From Gelidibacter algens (GTDB lineage Bacteria > Bacteroidota > Bacteroidia > Flavobacteriales > Flavobacteriaceae): 64,000 bases of DNA. The translations under genes and the position numbers were made by a program. Positions 24,795 through 33,326 of this stretch are shown piece by piece. The DNA is taken from NCBI RefSeq assembly GCF_001678675.1, contig NZ_LZRN01000015.1, positions 24,126 to 88,125 on the forward strand. Direction: 5' to 3'. The notes under the pieces are model-generated. The model saw only the letters and a list, made by a program, of their open reading frames with translations. It ran no database searches and was not told where the DNA came from. How positions within the stretch are numbered: position 1 is the stretch's first letter; every line of letters begins with the position of its first letter.

Positions 24795-25233
24795 ATGAAA
24801 ACACTAAAACACATTTCAATTCTGACATTATTACTATTAATGTTAGGTTGCAATGCATCTCCACAGCCCATAGACTACGGCAGCGATGGATGCAGTTATT
24901 GCAAAATGACCATTGTAGATAAAACGCATGCGGCAGAAATTGTTAACCAAAAAAAATAAAGCTTATAAATTTGATGCTACAGAATGCATGGTCAATTTTA
25001 TGGAGGAATTTGAAAGTTCAGAAATTGAACTCTATCTCTCCAATAATTATTCAGAACCAGGCACTTTGATTGATGCCAAAAAGGCCACATTTTTGATCAG
25101 TAAAAATATTCCAAGTCCTATGGGAGCCTTTCTTTCAGCTTTTGAGAAAAAAACCGATGCTGAAAACGTGCAAGCTGATAAAGAGGGCGATCTTTATTCG
25201 TGGGAAGAGTTACTATCACATCTTAAAGAGTAA
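24795..25233 (+). pseudogene. nosL: NosL copper chaperone lipoprotein, frameshifted
   Basis: ATG 24795 starts a lipoprotein (LLLMLGCNA, Cys19) with the NosL copper motif GCSYCKMTIVD (CxxCxM). The frame stops after EIVNQKK. One base less in the run of eight A (24949-24956) continues as NKAYKFDATECMVNFMEEFE, with the second conserved NosL motif, to 25233. The restored protein has 145 residues, normal for NosL. NosL supplies Cu(I) for NosZ assembly. It starts 28 nt after the membrane-protein gene and ends 4 nt before nosD. An intact copy is expected in a working nos operon, so a base-calling error is likely. Confidence 0.88.
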
Positions 25234-25237
25234 CAAC

Positions 25238-26473
25238 ATGAAAAAGTTAGTCGTTTTTTTGACAGTCATTTTAATGATGGATTTAGCTCTTGCCCAAACT
25301 TTGGAAGTATGTAAAACCTGTCCCATCTCCTCTATAAAAGCAGCCTTAGCCAAAGCCAAGGACTTTGATACCATTGTGGTTAAAAAGGGTACATACAGAG
25401 AGCATAACGTTGTTGTAGATAAACCACTCACCATCATCGGAAAAAATTATCCTGTGATTGATGGCGAAAATAAAGGTGAAATCATCACCATTGTATCCGA
25501 TAACGTTACCGTCGATGGATTACATATTATGAATGTAGGAACCAGTTATACAGAAGATTATGCTGCAGTTCGAGTGCAACGCAGCAAGAATTTTTTGATC
25601 CAAAATTTAGTTCTTGAAAGATTGTTTTTCGGAATTTATATCGAAAGATCAAGCGATGGAAAAATCTTAAATAATAAGATTATTGGCGATGCAGTGGAAG
25701 AATATAATTCTGGAAATGGCATCCAATTATGGTATAGCAAAAATGTGGAAATCGAGGATAATATCGTTCAGCATGTAAGGGACGGCATTTATCTGGAGTT
25801 TTCTGATTTTTGTACCATCAAAAACAATCTCAGTTCTTTAAACGTGCGCTACGGACTTCATTTTATGTTCTCCAATGACGATGTGTATCAAGACAATGAA
25901 TTTTCAAATAATGGTGCAGGTGTGGCCGTCATGTTTTCCAAACGGATAAAAATGTATAATAATTTGTTTAAGGATAATTGGGGAAGTGCATCCTATGGCA
26001 TGCTGCTCAAAGAAATCAACGATGCTGAAATCATTGGAAACACGTTTCAGGACAATACAATCGGCATCAACATAGAAGGCTCAAACAGGATCATTTATAA
26101 GCGTAATAATTTTAGCAACAATGGTTGGGCCATCAAGGTACGTGGCGCTTGCTATGAGAATTCTTTTACCGAAAATAATTTTCTATATAACTCGTTTGAT
26201 ATGGCCTACAATAGTAACGTCAACGACAATACCTTCGATCGTAATTACTGGAGTAATTATACGGGTTACGACCTAAATAAAAACGGCATTGGAGATATCC
26301 CTTTCAGGCCGGTTAAATTATTTTCGTATATCGTGAACCGTACGCCGGAAACCATCATTTTATTGCGAAGCATGTTTATAGATATTATCGATTTTTCCGA
26401 AAAAGTATCGCCTGTATTCACTCCAGATGATTTGTTGGACAATAACCCCTTAATGAAAAAAGTCACATGGTAA
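25238..26473 (+). CDS. nosD: NosD periplasmic copper-site maturation protein
   Basis: Start chosen at ATG 25238 (MKKLVVFLTVILMMDLALAQ, a signal peptide); the open frame upstream is an extension over nosL. The 411-residue protein is a right-handed parallel beta-helix with many NosD/CASH repeats such as NVTVDGLHIMNVG, SSDGKILNNKIIG, NNLFKDNWGSASYG and RNYWSNYTGYDLNKNGIGD. NosD works with the NosFY ABC transporter to build the CuZ cluster of NosZ. It overlaps nosF by 7 nt. Confidence 0.95.
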   Translation: MKKLVVFLTVILMMDLALAQTLEVCKTCPISSIKAALAKAKDFDTIVVKKGTYREHNVVVDKPLTIIGKNYPVIDGENKGEIITIVSDNVTVDGLHIMNVGTSYTEDYAAVRVQRSKNFLIQNLVLERLFFGIYIERSSDGKILNNKIIGDAVEEYNSGNGIQLWYSKNVEIEDNIVQHVRDGIYLEFSDFCTIKNNLSSLNVRYGLHFMFSNDDVYQDNEFSNNGAGVAVMFSKRIKMYNNLFKDNWGSASYGMLLKEINDAEIIGNTFQDNTIGINIEGSNRIIYKRNNFSNNGWAIKVRGACYENSFTENNFLYNSFDMAYNSNVNDNTFDRNYWSNYTGYDLNKNGIGDIPFRPVKLFSYIVNRTPETIILLRSMFIDIIDFSEKVSPVFTPDDLLDNNPLMKKVTW

Positions 26474-27174
26474 CAATAAAAGGTTTATATAAAAAATTCG
26501 GAAAGCAGCAGGTATTAAGCGGGTTGGATTTGAGCATTAGCGAAGGCGGAATTTTCGCAATCCTCGGACCAAACGGTTCTGGAAAAACCACTTTGATCAA
26601 ATCTGTTTTGGGAATGGTCATTCCTGATAAGGGAGAGATTTCAGTATTGGGCAAAAACATCAAAAAGAATTCAGAATACCGTCATAAAATTGATTATTTA
26701 CCCCAAATAGCGAATTTCCCAAGTAATTTAAAAGTTAAGGAATTGATCAAAATGATCAAGGATTTAAGAAAACCGACCCATGAAGATGAACGCTTGATAG
26801 AGCTGTTCAAATTGACGCCCTTTTTGGATAAAAAACTGGGCACGCTTTCAGGAGGCACGAAACAAAAAGTGAATTTGGTATTAACCTTCATGTTTGATAG
26901 TCCCATAGTAATTTTGGATGAGCCCACATCTGGTTTGGATCCTATTTCAATGCTCCGATTAAAAGATTTGATCCAAGCTGAAAAAGAAAAAGGAAAAACC
27001 ATCTTGATCACCTCTCATATTATGAGTTTTGTTGAAGAAGTGTCAGATGAGATTGTCTTTATTTTAGAAGGTAAAATTTACTTTAAAGGCACCATATCCG
27101 AATTAAAAACCAAGACCGATCAGCCAGATTTCGAACATGCTATTGCGTCCATCTTAACCGAAAACCATGCTTAA
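26467..27174 (+). CDS. nosF: NosF ABC transporter ATP-binding protein
   Basis: A 235-residue ABC ATPase with Walker A GPNGSGKTT, signature LSGGTKQK, Walker B IVILDEPTSGLDP and the switch His in ITSH. With NosY it forms the transporter that works with NosD on CuZ assembly, probably moving a sulfur species. It overlaps nosD by 7 nt and nosY by 8 nt, so all three are translationally coupled. Confidence 0.95.
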   Translation: MVTIKGLYKKFGKQQVLSGLDLSISEGGIFAILGPNGSGKTTLIKSVLGMVIPDKGEISVLGKNIKKNSEYRHKIDYLPQIANFPSNLKVKELIKMIKDLRKPTHEDERLIELFKLTPFLDKKLGTLSGGTKQKVNLVLTFMFDSPIVILDEPTSGLDPISMLRLKDLIQAEKEKGKTILITSHIMSFVEEVSDEIVFILEGKIYFKGTISELKTKTDQPDFEHAIASILTENHA

Positions 27175-27949
27175 AATATTAAAATACAGTTTTTATGACC
27201 TGATGCGCAGCCGCTGGAGTTACGTCTATTTTGCGTTCTACCTCTTGCTTGGCATCGTATTGTTGTTTTTAAATAACGATTTGTCAAAAGCGGTCATCAC
27301 CCTCATGAATGTCATTATAATATTAGTTCCTTTGATAGGAACTATTTTTGGAGTGATGTATTATTACAATAATAAAGAATTTACAGAATTACTTTTGGCA
27401 CAGCCATTAAAAAGATCCTCCATATTCTTGGGTCAATATTTAGGCGTTGCCATTTCTTTATCCATGAGCTTGATATTGGGACTGGGATTACCATTCGTGT
27501 TTTATGGCCTGTTTGAAAGTAGTGCCATTTGGGATTTTTCTTTATTGTTGATTACTGGCACGTTTCTGACCCTGATTTTTACAGCCTTGGCGTTTAATAT
27601 TGCTTTGTCCAATGAAAATAAAATAAAAGGTTTTGGCTATGCAATTTTGCTTTGGCTCTTTTTAGGGGTTATCTATGATGGGATTTTTTTAATGGTCTTG
27701 ATAGGCTTTGAAGATTATCCTTTAGATAAAGTGTCCTTAATTGGTACCATGCTCAATCCGATAGATTTATCTAGAACCTTAATCTTGTTGAAATTGGATA
27801 TCTCTGCGTTGTTAGGCTACACAGGCGCTATTTTTAAACAATTTTTCGGAACCAATTACGGCTTGATTGTTTCTTTTATCGCCCTGTCTTTATGGGTAAT
27901 TCTACCCGTATTGCGCATGACCATAACCTCGAAGAAAAAAGATTTTTAA
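27167..27949 (+). CDS. nosY: NosY ABC transporter permease
   Basis: A 260-residue integral membrane protein with six hydrophobic segments (first YVYFAFYLLLGIVLLFL, last YGLIVSFIALSLWVILPVL). It has the ABC-2 permease motif region YYYNNKEFTELLLAQPLKRS. It is the membrane partner of NosF and the last gene of the nos operon; the next promoter starts 25 nt later. Confidence 0.93.
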   Translation: MLKILKYSFYDLMRSRWSYVYFAFYLLLGIVLLFLNNDLSKAVITLMNVIIILVPLIGTIFGVMYYYNNKEFTELLLAQPLKRSSIFLGQYLGVAISLSMSLILGLGLPFVFYGLFESSAIWDFSLLLITGTFLTLIFTALAFNIALSNENKIKGFGYAILLWLFLGVIYDGIFLMVLIGFEDYPLDKVSLIGTMLNPIDLSRTLILLKLDISALLGYTGAIFKQFFGTNYGLIVSFIALSLWVILPVLRMTITSKKKDF

Positions 27950-27973
27950 GTTTCATGAGATTGTAGCATGATG

Positions 27974-28017
27974 CTGATAATTGTCATATACAACTCAGCA
28001 TCGAAAGTTTAAATTTG
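27974..28017 (+). promoter_or_regulatory. Crp/Fnr-type operator plus -7 element of the copper-uptake operon
   Basis: CTGATAATTGTCAT (27974-27987) is centred 29.5 bp upstream of TAAATTTG (28010-28017). The predicted start site (about 28021-28023) coincides with the ATG at 28022, suggesting a leaderless transcript. Confidence 0.75.
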
Positions 28018-28021
28018 CAGT

Positions 28022-28417
28022 ATGATTGCAACCATTGCACATAAAATCACGGCCTTTGTTTTGGTGTTTATATTATTTGCACATAATATCAATACCCTAG
28101 TGATTATTGGTGATTTCATGGTAAATCAAGCAATCATAGCAAAAAATTTGTGCGTGCAAAAAGATAATCAACAGGGCTGTAATGGTAAATGTCAGTTGAC
28201 CAAACAAATTAAACAAAGCACGCCAGATTCCAACACCGACTTGCCAGCGCAAGAAACCAGACGCATGTCTTTAGATGCCTTTTGTTTGTTTGAAACAGAG
28301 CTAACAGAAGCCCAAAATGAGATTATTGCTAGGGTTCAAAATTTGCCTTTTGAATATACACAGCGCATTATCCTTCGCTATCAGGACATCGAAACGCCAC
28401 CACCAAACTTTAGTTAA
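28022..28417 (+). CDS. Small membrane-anchored protein with a CxxxxxxxxCNGKC metal-site-like motif
   Basis: A 131-residue protein with one N-terminal hydrophobic segment (ITAFVLVFILFAHNINTLVII). A short extracytoplasmic part follows with NLCVQKDNQQGCNGKCQLTKQI. The three clustered Cys (LC, GCNGKC) could bind copper or form a disulfide. Similar small proteins occur before metal-related TonB receptors in Flavobacteria as far as I recall; no named family could be assigned. It is the first gene of a unit with a Met/His-rich lipoprotein and an OprC-like copper receptor, which supports a copper role. Confidence 0.7.
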   Translation: MIATIAHKITAFVLVFILFAHNINTLVIIGDFMVNQAIIAKNLCVQKDNQQGCNGKCQLTKQIKQSTPDSNTDLPAQETRRMSLDAFCLFETELTEAQNEIIARVQNLPFEYTQRIILRYQDIETPPPNFS

Positions 28418-28519
28418 TTTTTTCCGGTATAAAAAAACCTATGGTTTTACTTTTCTAGCTTGTTAGTAACAAGCGAGCAGGAAGTTATAAGCTTATTTTA
28501 AACCAAATACACAAAAAAA

Positions 28520-29365
28520 ATGAAACTAAAATATATCATCCCAATTCTTTGCGTCGCTCTATTGACACTCTCATGTTCTACTGATGACGATACTGACCCA
28601 ATAATTAATGAAGTGGAAGATCTTGTCAAAATTAAAGAACTGACCAATGCCACGCATACCATTGAACTGTTCAATGCTTCTGGCACATTTAAAACAGGCT
28701 ATAATGCCATAAGTATCCGCATAAAAGATAATGCTGCCAACACTTATGTTACAAATGCGACATTATCTTGGATGCCCGTGATGCAGATGCCGACGATGCA
28801 ACATTCCGCTCCAAAATCTGATATTTCAAAAGCTCTGGCTAAGAAGACGGTTTACGACGGATTTATCGTTTACCAAATGGCCAATCTTGATGGTTCAGGA
28901 TGGTCTTTAACCATAAATTATACCATTAATGGCACTAATTATATGGCCAGTTCAGACATTGTTGTGATGCAAAGTGAGTACCAAAATGTGACCAGTTTTA
29001 TGGGTGCAGACGGTAAGCGCTATCTTATGGCTATAGTGGAACCGCAAGATCCTAAAATAGGGATTAACACGCTGAAAGTTGGGTTGTACACAATGGAAAC
29101 CATGATGTCCTTTCCAAAGGTTGAGGGTTTTAGAATGACCTTGGATCCGCGTATGCCAGGCATGGGAAATCACAGTTCTCCAAACAATACAGATTTGACC
29201 TATAATATGACAGATGGACTATATGAGGGTAATTTGTCCTTAACCATGACAGGCTATTGGGTGCTTAATCTGAAATTGTTGAACGCTGCTGATGAGGTCC
29301 TCAAAGGGGAAAATGTTACTGAACAAAATCCGAAAAGTTCACTCTATTTGGAGCTCGAATTTTAA
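28520..29365 (+). CDS. Met/His-rich lipoprotein with YtkA-like domains
   Basis: A 281-residue lipoprotein (LLTLSCSTD, Cys17). Two Ig-like YtkA/FixH-type halves are visible: TFKTGYNAISIRIKD...ATLSWMPVMQMPTMQHSAP, and GINTLKVGLYTMETMM...LDPRMPGMGNHSSPN ending in GLYEGNLSLTMTGYWVLNLKL. The MxMPTMxH and MPGMGNH clusters look like copper-binding loops. It lies between the Cys-rich protein and the TonB receptor, so a copper-capturing partner of the receptor is likely. Confidence 0.75.
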   Translation: MKLKYIIPILCVALLTLSCSTDDDTDPIINEVEDLVKIKELTNATHTIELFNASGTFKTGYNAISIRIKDNAANTYVTNATLSWMPVMQMPTMQHSAPKSDISKALAKKTVYDGFIVYQMANLDGSGWSLTINYTINGTNYMASSDIVVMQSEYQNVTSFMGADGKRYLMAIVEPQDPKIGINTLKVGLYTMETMMSFPKVEGFRMTLDPRMPGMGNHSSPNNTDLTYNMTDGLYEGNLSLTMTGYWVLNLKLLNAADEVLKGENVTEQNPKSSLYLELEF

Positions 29366-29382
29366 CCCATTCTTTTTTAATT

Positions 29383-29499
29383 AAGCTATCTAAACACTTT
29401 GTTCTGTCAGATCCGAAATCTCGGAAGAGCGCAGTCGAAACCATTTCAAACTGAGATTATTCTCTTCCGAAATTTCGGAACTGACAGATAAGATAGCTT
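29383..29499. repeat. Long interrupted palindrome between the lipoprotein and receptor genes
   Basis: Inner arms of 26 bases (29404-29429 and 29462-29487) pair with two mismatches, and each contains the self-palindrome tccgaaat(t/c)tcgga. Outer arms aagctatct (29383-29391) and agatagctt (29491-29499) also pair. The loop carries gagcgcagtcgaaac, a string I recall from dispersed intergenic repeats of Flavobacteria. It could be a mobile repeat or act as a processing or attenuation hairpin before the receptor gene, whose ATG is 16 nt away. Confidence 0.75.
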
Positions 29500-29515
29500 T
29501 ATAACAACTACAACA

Positions 29516-31516
29516 ATGAAAAAGCTCATTATAGTGATGATTGGGGTGCTTTTTAGCGGAGTTACGTTCGCTCAAGAAGAGATCAATACTACTAAAAAAG
29601 ATACGACCAAATTGGATGAAATCACTTTGGTTGGCAGACGTAAATTAAGCAATTACCGTCAGGAAAAAACCTTGTCAAGTATTGATGATTATTTAGAAAA
29701 GTCGAATAAAATTACCATGATCAAACGTGGTAATTACGCTTGGGAACCGTCCATGAACAACATGAACAGTGAGCGTTTGAACGTGACTATTGATGGCATG
29801 CAAATTTTTGGCGCGTGTACTGATAAAATGGATCCGATTACCTCTTATGTAGATGTATCCAATTTACAGAAAGTAAGCGTTGGTTCTGGGCAATCGGGTT
29901 CAGAAAATGGACACACCATTGGTGGGGGGATTGATTTGCAGTTGCCAAATTCTAAATTTCACCAATCTGGATTAAAAACTAGTATCGATTTGGGTTACGA
30001 AACCAACGGCAATTATAAAACAGGAGGTTTGGACCTTGAATATTCTGGGAACCGTTTTTACATTAATGCGGATGGTATTTATCGGAAGTCGGATAATTAT
30101 GATGCTGGTAACAGTCAAGAAGTATTGTATTCACAATTCCATAAATATAACATATCCCTGCAAAGTGGGTATCAATTGAATGATCAACATACGTTGGAAG
30201 CCACTGTTATTTATGACAAAGCTACAGATGTTGGTTATCCTGCGTTGCCTATGGATGTTTCACTTGCTGAAGCTCTAATCACAGCAGTCACCCATAAGTA
30301 TGAGAATGATTCGACCTTTGTACAGTCTTTAGAATCTAAACTGTATTTCAACACCATTACGCATATTATGGACGATTCCAAACGTCCTGATGTGCCTATT
30401 CAGATGGATATGCCAGGGTGGAGCGACACTTACGGATTTTATAGTAAAGCGTCAATGAACGCTAATAAACACGTACTTTCAGTCAATCTCAACGGATTCT
30501 ACAATCGCTCATTGGCAGAAATGACCATGTACCCAAATGATCCCAACCAGTCTGCAATGTTTATGTATACGTGGCCTGATATAAGAACACTATATTCTGG
30601 TATTTATGCCAAAGATGTGTATGCATTTAATGACAATGCCTCCATTTCAGCAGCCATGCGCGTTGGGTTTCATCAAAATAAAATAGCCATAGAAACAGGT
30701 TTGGAAAGTCTTCAAATTTTTTATCCCGAAATTGGGGATACTAAAAACAGAGTGTTGTCAAGTTTCACAGCTAATTACCAGTTCAAAAAACATCATTATG
30801 ATGTGTCTTTTGGTGCCGGGTATGGTGAAAGAGCACCATCTGTAAGTGAAGGTTACGGATTTTTCCTCTACAATAGTTTTGATAATTATGACTATATCGG
30901 AAACCCAACGTTAAATAATGAGAAAGCTTTCGAGGTTAATTTTCAAGCCAACTACCACGATGGGGATTTTCATTTAGGAGTGGAGACTTCTTATTTTTAT
31001 ATCATGGATTATATTATTGGAAGCATTGATCAAACCTTGAGTCCAATGACTATTGGTGCCAATGGGGTCCGCATATATAACGCGCTTGACAATGCCAGTA
31101 TATTTGATGTGTATGTCAACTCATCTTATAAATTGTCGCCCGCATTTTCAGTTAATGGAACCGTGGGCTATAATTATGGAAGCGGCAGTAATAACAAAAA
31201 CTTGCCATTGATAAAACCGATTTCCTATTTGGCAGAAGTTAATTATTCCGCAAAACAATTCAATGCCGCCATTCAATTGGAAGGGAATGGAAATCAAAGT
31301 CACTACAGCAGTTTTTATGGCGAAGATGAAACGCCATCATACGCTGTTCTAAATCTCAACCTGGGAAATGAAATGACTATTCAAGACAATAAATTTGTCC
31401 TAAAATACGGTATAGAAAATATTTTGGATACCACCTATTCTACGTATGCCGATTGGAATAATATCCCGAGACAGGGCCGAAACTTTTATATGAATATGTC
31501 CTACATCATCCAGTAA
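29516..31516 (+). CDS. TonB-dependent copper receptor, OprC/NosA-like
   Basis: A 666-residue outer-membrane receptor with a signal peptide (GVTFAQ, residue 20), TonB-box region DEITLVG, plug domain (LNVTIDGMQIFGACTDKMDP, VSVGSGQSGSENGHTIGGGIDL) and a 22-strand barrel ending MNMSYIIQ. The copper-site motif of OprC, CxxxM in the plug and HxM in a barrel loop, is present as Cys101-Met105 and His283-Met285. NosA/OprC proteins import copper and are linked to NosZ maturation in Pseudomonas. It is downstream of an anaerobic-type promoter with two other metal-motif proteins. Confidence 0.88.
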   Translation: MKKLIIVMIGVLFSGVTFAQEEINTTKKDTTKLDEITLVGRRKLSNYRQEKTLSSIDDYLEKSNKITMIKRGNYAWEPSMNNMNSERLNVTIDGMQIFGACTDKMDPITSYVDVSNLQKVSVGSGQSGSENGHTIGGGIDLQLPNSKFHQSGLKTSIDLGYETNGNYKTGGLDLEYSGNRFYINADGIYRKSDNYDAGNSQEVLYSQFHKYNISLQSGYQLNDQHTLEATVIYDKATDVGYPALPMDVSLAEALITAVTHKYENDSTFVQSLESKLYFNTITHIMDDSKRPDVPIQMDMPGWSDTYGFYSKASMNANKHVLSVNLNGFYNRSLAEMTMYPNDPNQSAMFMYTWPDIRTLYSGIYAKDVYAFNDNASISAAMRVGFHQNKIAIETGLESLQIFYPEIGDTKNRVLSSFTANYQFKKHHYDVSFGAGYGERAPSVSEGYGFFLYNSFDNYDYIGNPTLNNEKAFEVNFQANYHDGDFHLGVETSYFYIMDYIIGSIDQTLSPMTIGANGVRIYNALDNASIFDVYVNSSYKLSPAFSVNGTVGYNYGSGSNNKNLPLIKPISYLAEVNYSAKQFNAAIQLEGNGNQSHYSSFYGEDETPSYAVLNLNLGNEMTIQDNKFVLKYGIENILDTTYSTYADWNNIPRQGRNFYMNMSYIIQ

Positions 31517-31517
31517 A

Positions 31518-31979
31518 CTAACGCCAAAACTCGTCGTCCAATTTGTCCACAAAGCCTTCTTCATGATGAATATCGGCAATGAGGGCCAATTGGTCTTCGG
31601 TAGCGGCTTTCTGGATTTCTGGAAAAAGGACGCGTTCTTCAAAACGAATGTGTTGTTCTAATTCTTCCTCAATTTTGTGAAGGGATTTAAGCGTGTCTTC
31701 ATCATCAGTAAACAAGCGTTTTAAGCGTCTGTGATCTGCTAACGCGCGTTTGATCAACTCATGGTCTTCATTTAATATTGGAAAAATATGGGTTTCTTCA
31801 AGTTCAAAATGCGGAATTAAATGGTTCTCATAAAACCAATCTGCATAGGTTTTGATGCGCTCTACTTCGATGTTTTTGCTGAAGCCACTTCTAATTTTCC
31901 AAGACAGTAAAAGGCCCTGGTGGTGCTCTCTGCTCAAAGGTTGAAGTGCTTTATGTCGTTTTAAAGGTTTTGGTGTCAT
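31518..31979 (-). CDS. Hemerythrin HHE domain protein
   Basis: A 153-residue four-helix protein with the HHE di-iron ligands: REHHQGLL, FYENHLIPHFELEETHIFP, DHRRLK and EQHIRFEERVLFPEI. It may bind O2 or NO. No signal peptide. Its start overlaps the end of the upstream 401-residue membrane protein gene by 29 nt, so the two are coupled. It converges with the receptor gene with a 1-nt gap. Confidence 0.9.
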   Translation of the reverse strand: MTPKPLKRHKALQPLSREHHQGLLLSWKIRSGFSKNIEVERIKTYADWFYENHLIPHFELEETHIFPILNEDHELIKRALADHRRLKRLFTDDEDTLKSLHKIEEELEQHIRFEERVLFPEIQKAATEDQLALIADIHHEEGFVDKLDDEFWR

Positions 31980-33156
31980 AATTTTTGAGATTTAAAATGA
32001 AAAATAAGATGCCCAAAGGCAACAAGATACTGCATAACAGCAGGATCAAATAATAGTGTGGCAACATCCCCAGTCCTAAAAAGTAATAGACACCTTGTAG
32101 GATGAGTAATACTTCTGTGGAGACGAACCCTAATATAAAGGCGTAAATCCCAAAACTGAGGCTTTTAGTGTTTTTAGATTTTGAATAGTTCTGCAATAAA
32201 AAGGCAAATAAAAATCCGCTGATCACACCCAACATCATTAAATGGATGAACCCAATAACGAAGTTACGGTATTGGTGTGCCATTTCAGCAACTTGGGGCA
32301 CAATAGACGCCGTTTGTAAAATAATCTTTAAGATAAAAGATACCAATGCCAGAGTGTACATCGCTTTGGTCACGTTTGAAATTCCTGACCAAAATTTTGG
32401 CCAATACGGTTTGAGCAACAGTATGAAATAATAGCCGGACAAGAGTTGCAATAAAACGCCCAGTCCGTTGATATAAAGCAATAGCGGATGAAATGCAAAC
32501 CAGCTAACTGGCAAGGCAAAGGTAAGAACGGTAGCGGCGATAAGCGTATTGAAAAACCGTTTGAACAAGGCTTGGTTATCGATAGGGAATTGGTGCAGAA
32601 ACACGGCCAATACGGCCAACATAAACCAACCATTAAATTGAAAATGCAAGAAAAATTGAATCGCGATTTGAAAAAAGGCCGAAGCCTGTCCCAAAATTGC
32701 TGCTGCAGGACCGAGGCACCAAACACCGATAGTCGATACGACCATAAATACCAAAGACGACTTGAGTAAATAGCGGACAAGAGGGGAGGTAACCTTATGG
32801 TTTTTCCAGACCAGGCTCACAAAATAATAGCTACAGAAAATGTGGAGGGATGAAAAAGTGATGGAAACGGCCGCATATCCTGTAAAAGGAAAGCTAATCA
32901 TCATGCCGACTACGGTAAATTGAGTCAACCAAAATAACTTGTTGTAAATGGGTTTTTTCTCGGGAATGAAATAATGTACAATCAGAAGGTACAACATTAA
33001 ATATACCCAGCCCAGCATTGCAACGTGAGAATGTGCATGCGTCAAATACCTGAAATTAAATGCTACCGGGTGTACAAAGAAGTAACGCAATGTTAAACCC
33101 ATTAAAGCGGCTATCAAAAAGTTGATAAGACATACACCAATGAGTTTCTTTTGCAT
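31951..33156 (-). CDS. Polytopic membrane protein, haem-copper-oxidase-I/NnrS-like
   Basis: A 401-residue protein with about 11-12 membrane helices. His-rich helix ends such as THAHSHVAMLGW, SLHIFCSYYF, FFLHFQFNGWF and GFIHLMMLGVISG resemble haem-ligating helices of the haem-copper oxidase subunit I and NnrS superfamilies, but the cross-linked Tyr and full CuB set were not found. Co-transcribed with a hemerythrin protein and close to ric and the Rrf2 gene, it fits an NO-response or NO-handling role. The exact family is uncertain. Confidence 0.6.
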   Translation of the reverse strand: MQKKLIGVCLINFLIAALMGLTLRYFFVHPVAFNFRYLTHAHSHVAMLGWVYLMLYLLIVHYFIPEKKPIYNKLFWLTQFTVVGMMISFPFTGYAAVSITFSSLHIFCSYYFVSLVWKNHKVTSPLVRYLLKSSLVFMVVSTIGVWCLGPAAAILGQASAFFQIAIQFFLHFQFNGWFMLAVLAVFLHQFPIDNQALFKRFFNTLIAATVLTFALPVSWFAFHPLLLYINGLGVLLQLLSGYYFILLLKPYWPKFWSGISNVTKAMYTLALVSFILKIILQTASIVPQVAEMAHQYRNFVIGFIHLMMLGVISGFLFAFLLQNYSKSKNTKSLSFGIYAFILGFVSTEVLLILQGVYYFLGLGMLPHYYLILLLCSILLPLGILFFILNLKNYDTKTFKTT

Positions 33157-33176
33157 CTAATTTAGATTTGGCAGTA

Positions 33177-33184
33177 CAAAGTTA
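33177..33184 (-). promoter_or_regulatory. -7 element for the membrane protein/hemerythrin pair
   Basis: The minus strand reads TAACTTTG, a full TAnnTTTG match, 21 nt upstream of the ATG at 33156. No Crp/Fnr- or Rrf2-type palindrome lies at the usual distance. The remaining gap up to the ric gene (33185-33326) shows nothing recognisable. Confidence 0.5.
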
Positions 33185-33326
33185 CTAATTATTGATAGAA
33201 AGAACACTTCCCATCGTTTCTCAATATACTGATGCTAATTTTTCCCTCATAGAAATAGATAAGAGCTCGCAGCAGATTAAGTAACGAAAAGGAAGTGTAA
33301 CTTCAACAATCAAAACCAAATAAAAA

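Noticed and set aside
13986..25233. Programmed ribosomal frameshifting as common cause of the broken genes
   Set aside because: The shift sites differ in sequence, lack shared stimulatory structures, and these families are not known to use it.
29383..29499. Insertion-sequence ends
   Set aside because: No transposase gene is near and the arms pair internally. It fits a small dispersed repeat or RNA hairpin better.
31951..33156. Nitric oxide reductase (norB)
   Set aside because: It is too short and lacks the full set of conserved His and Glu ligands of NorB, so only superfamily-like similarity is claimed.
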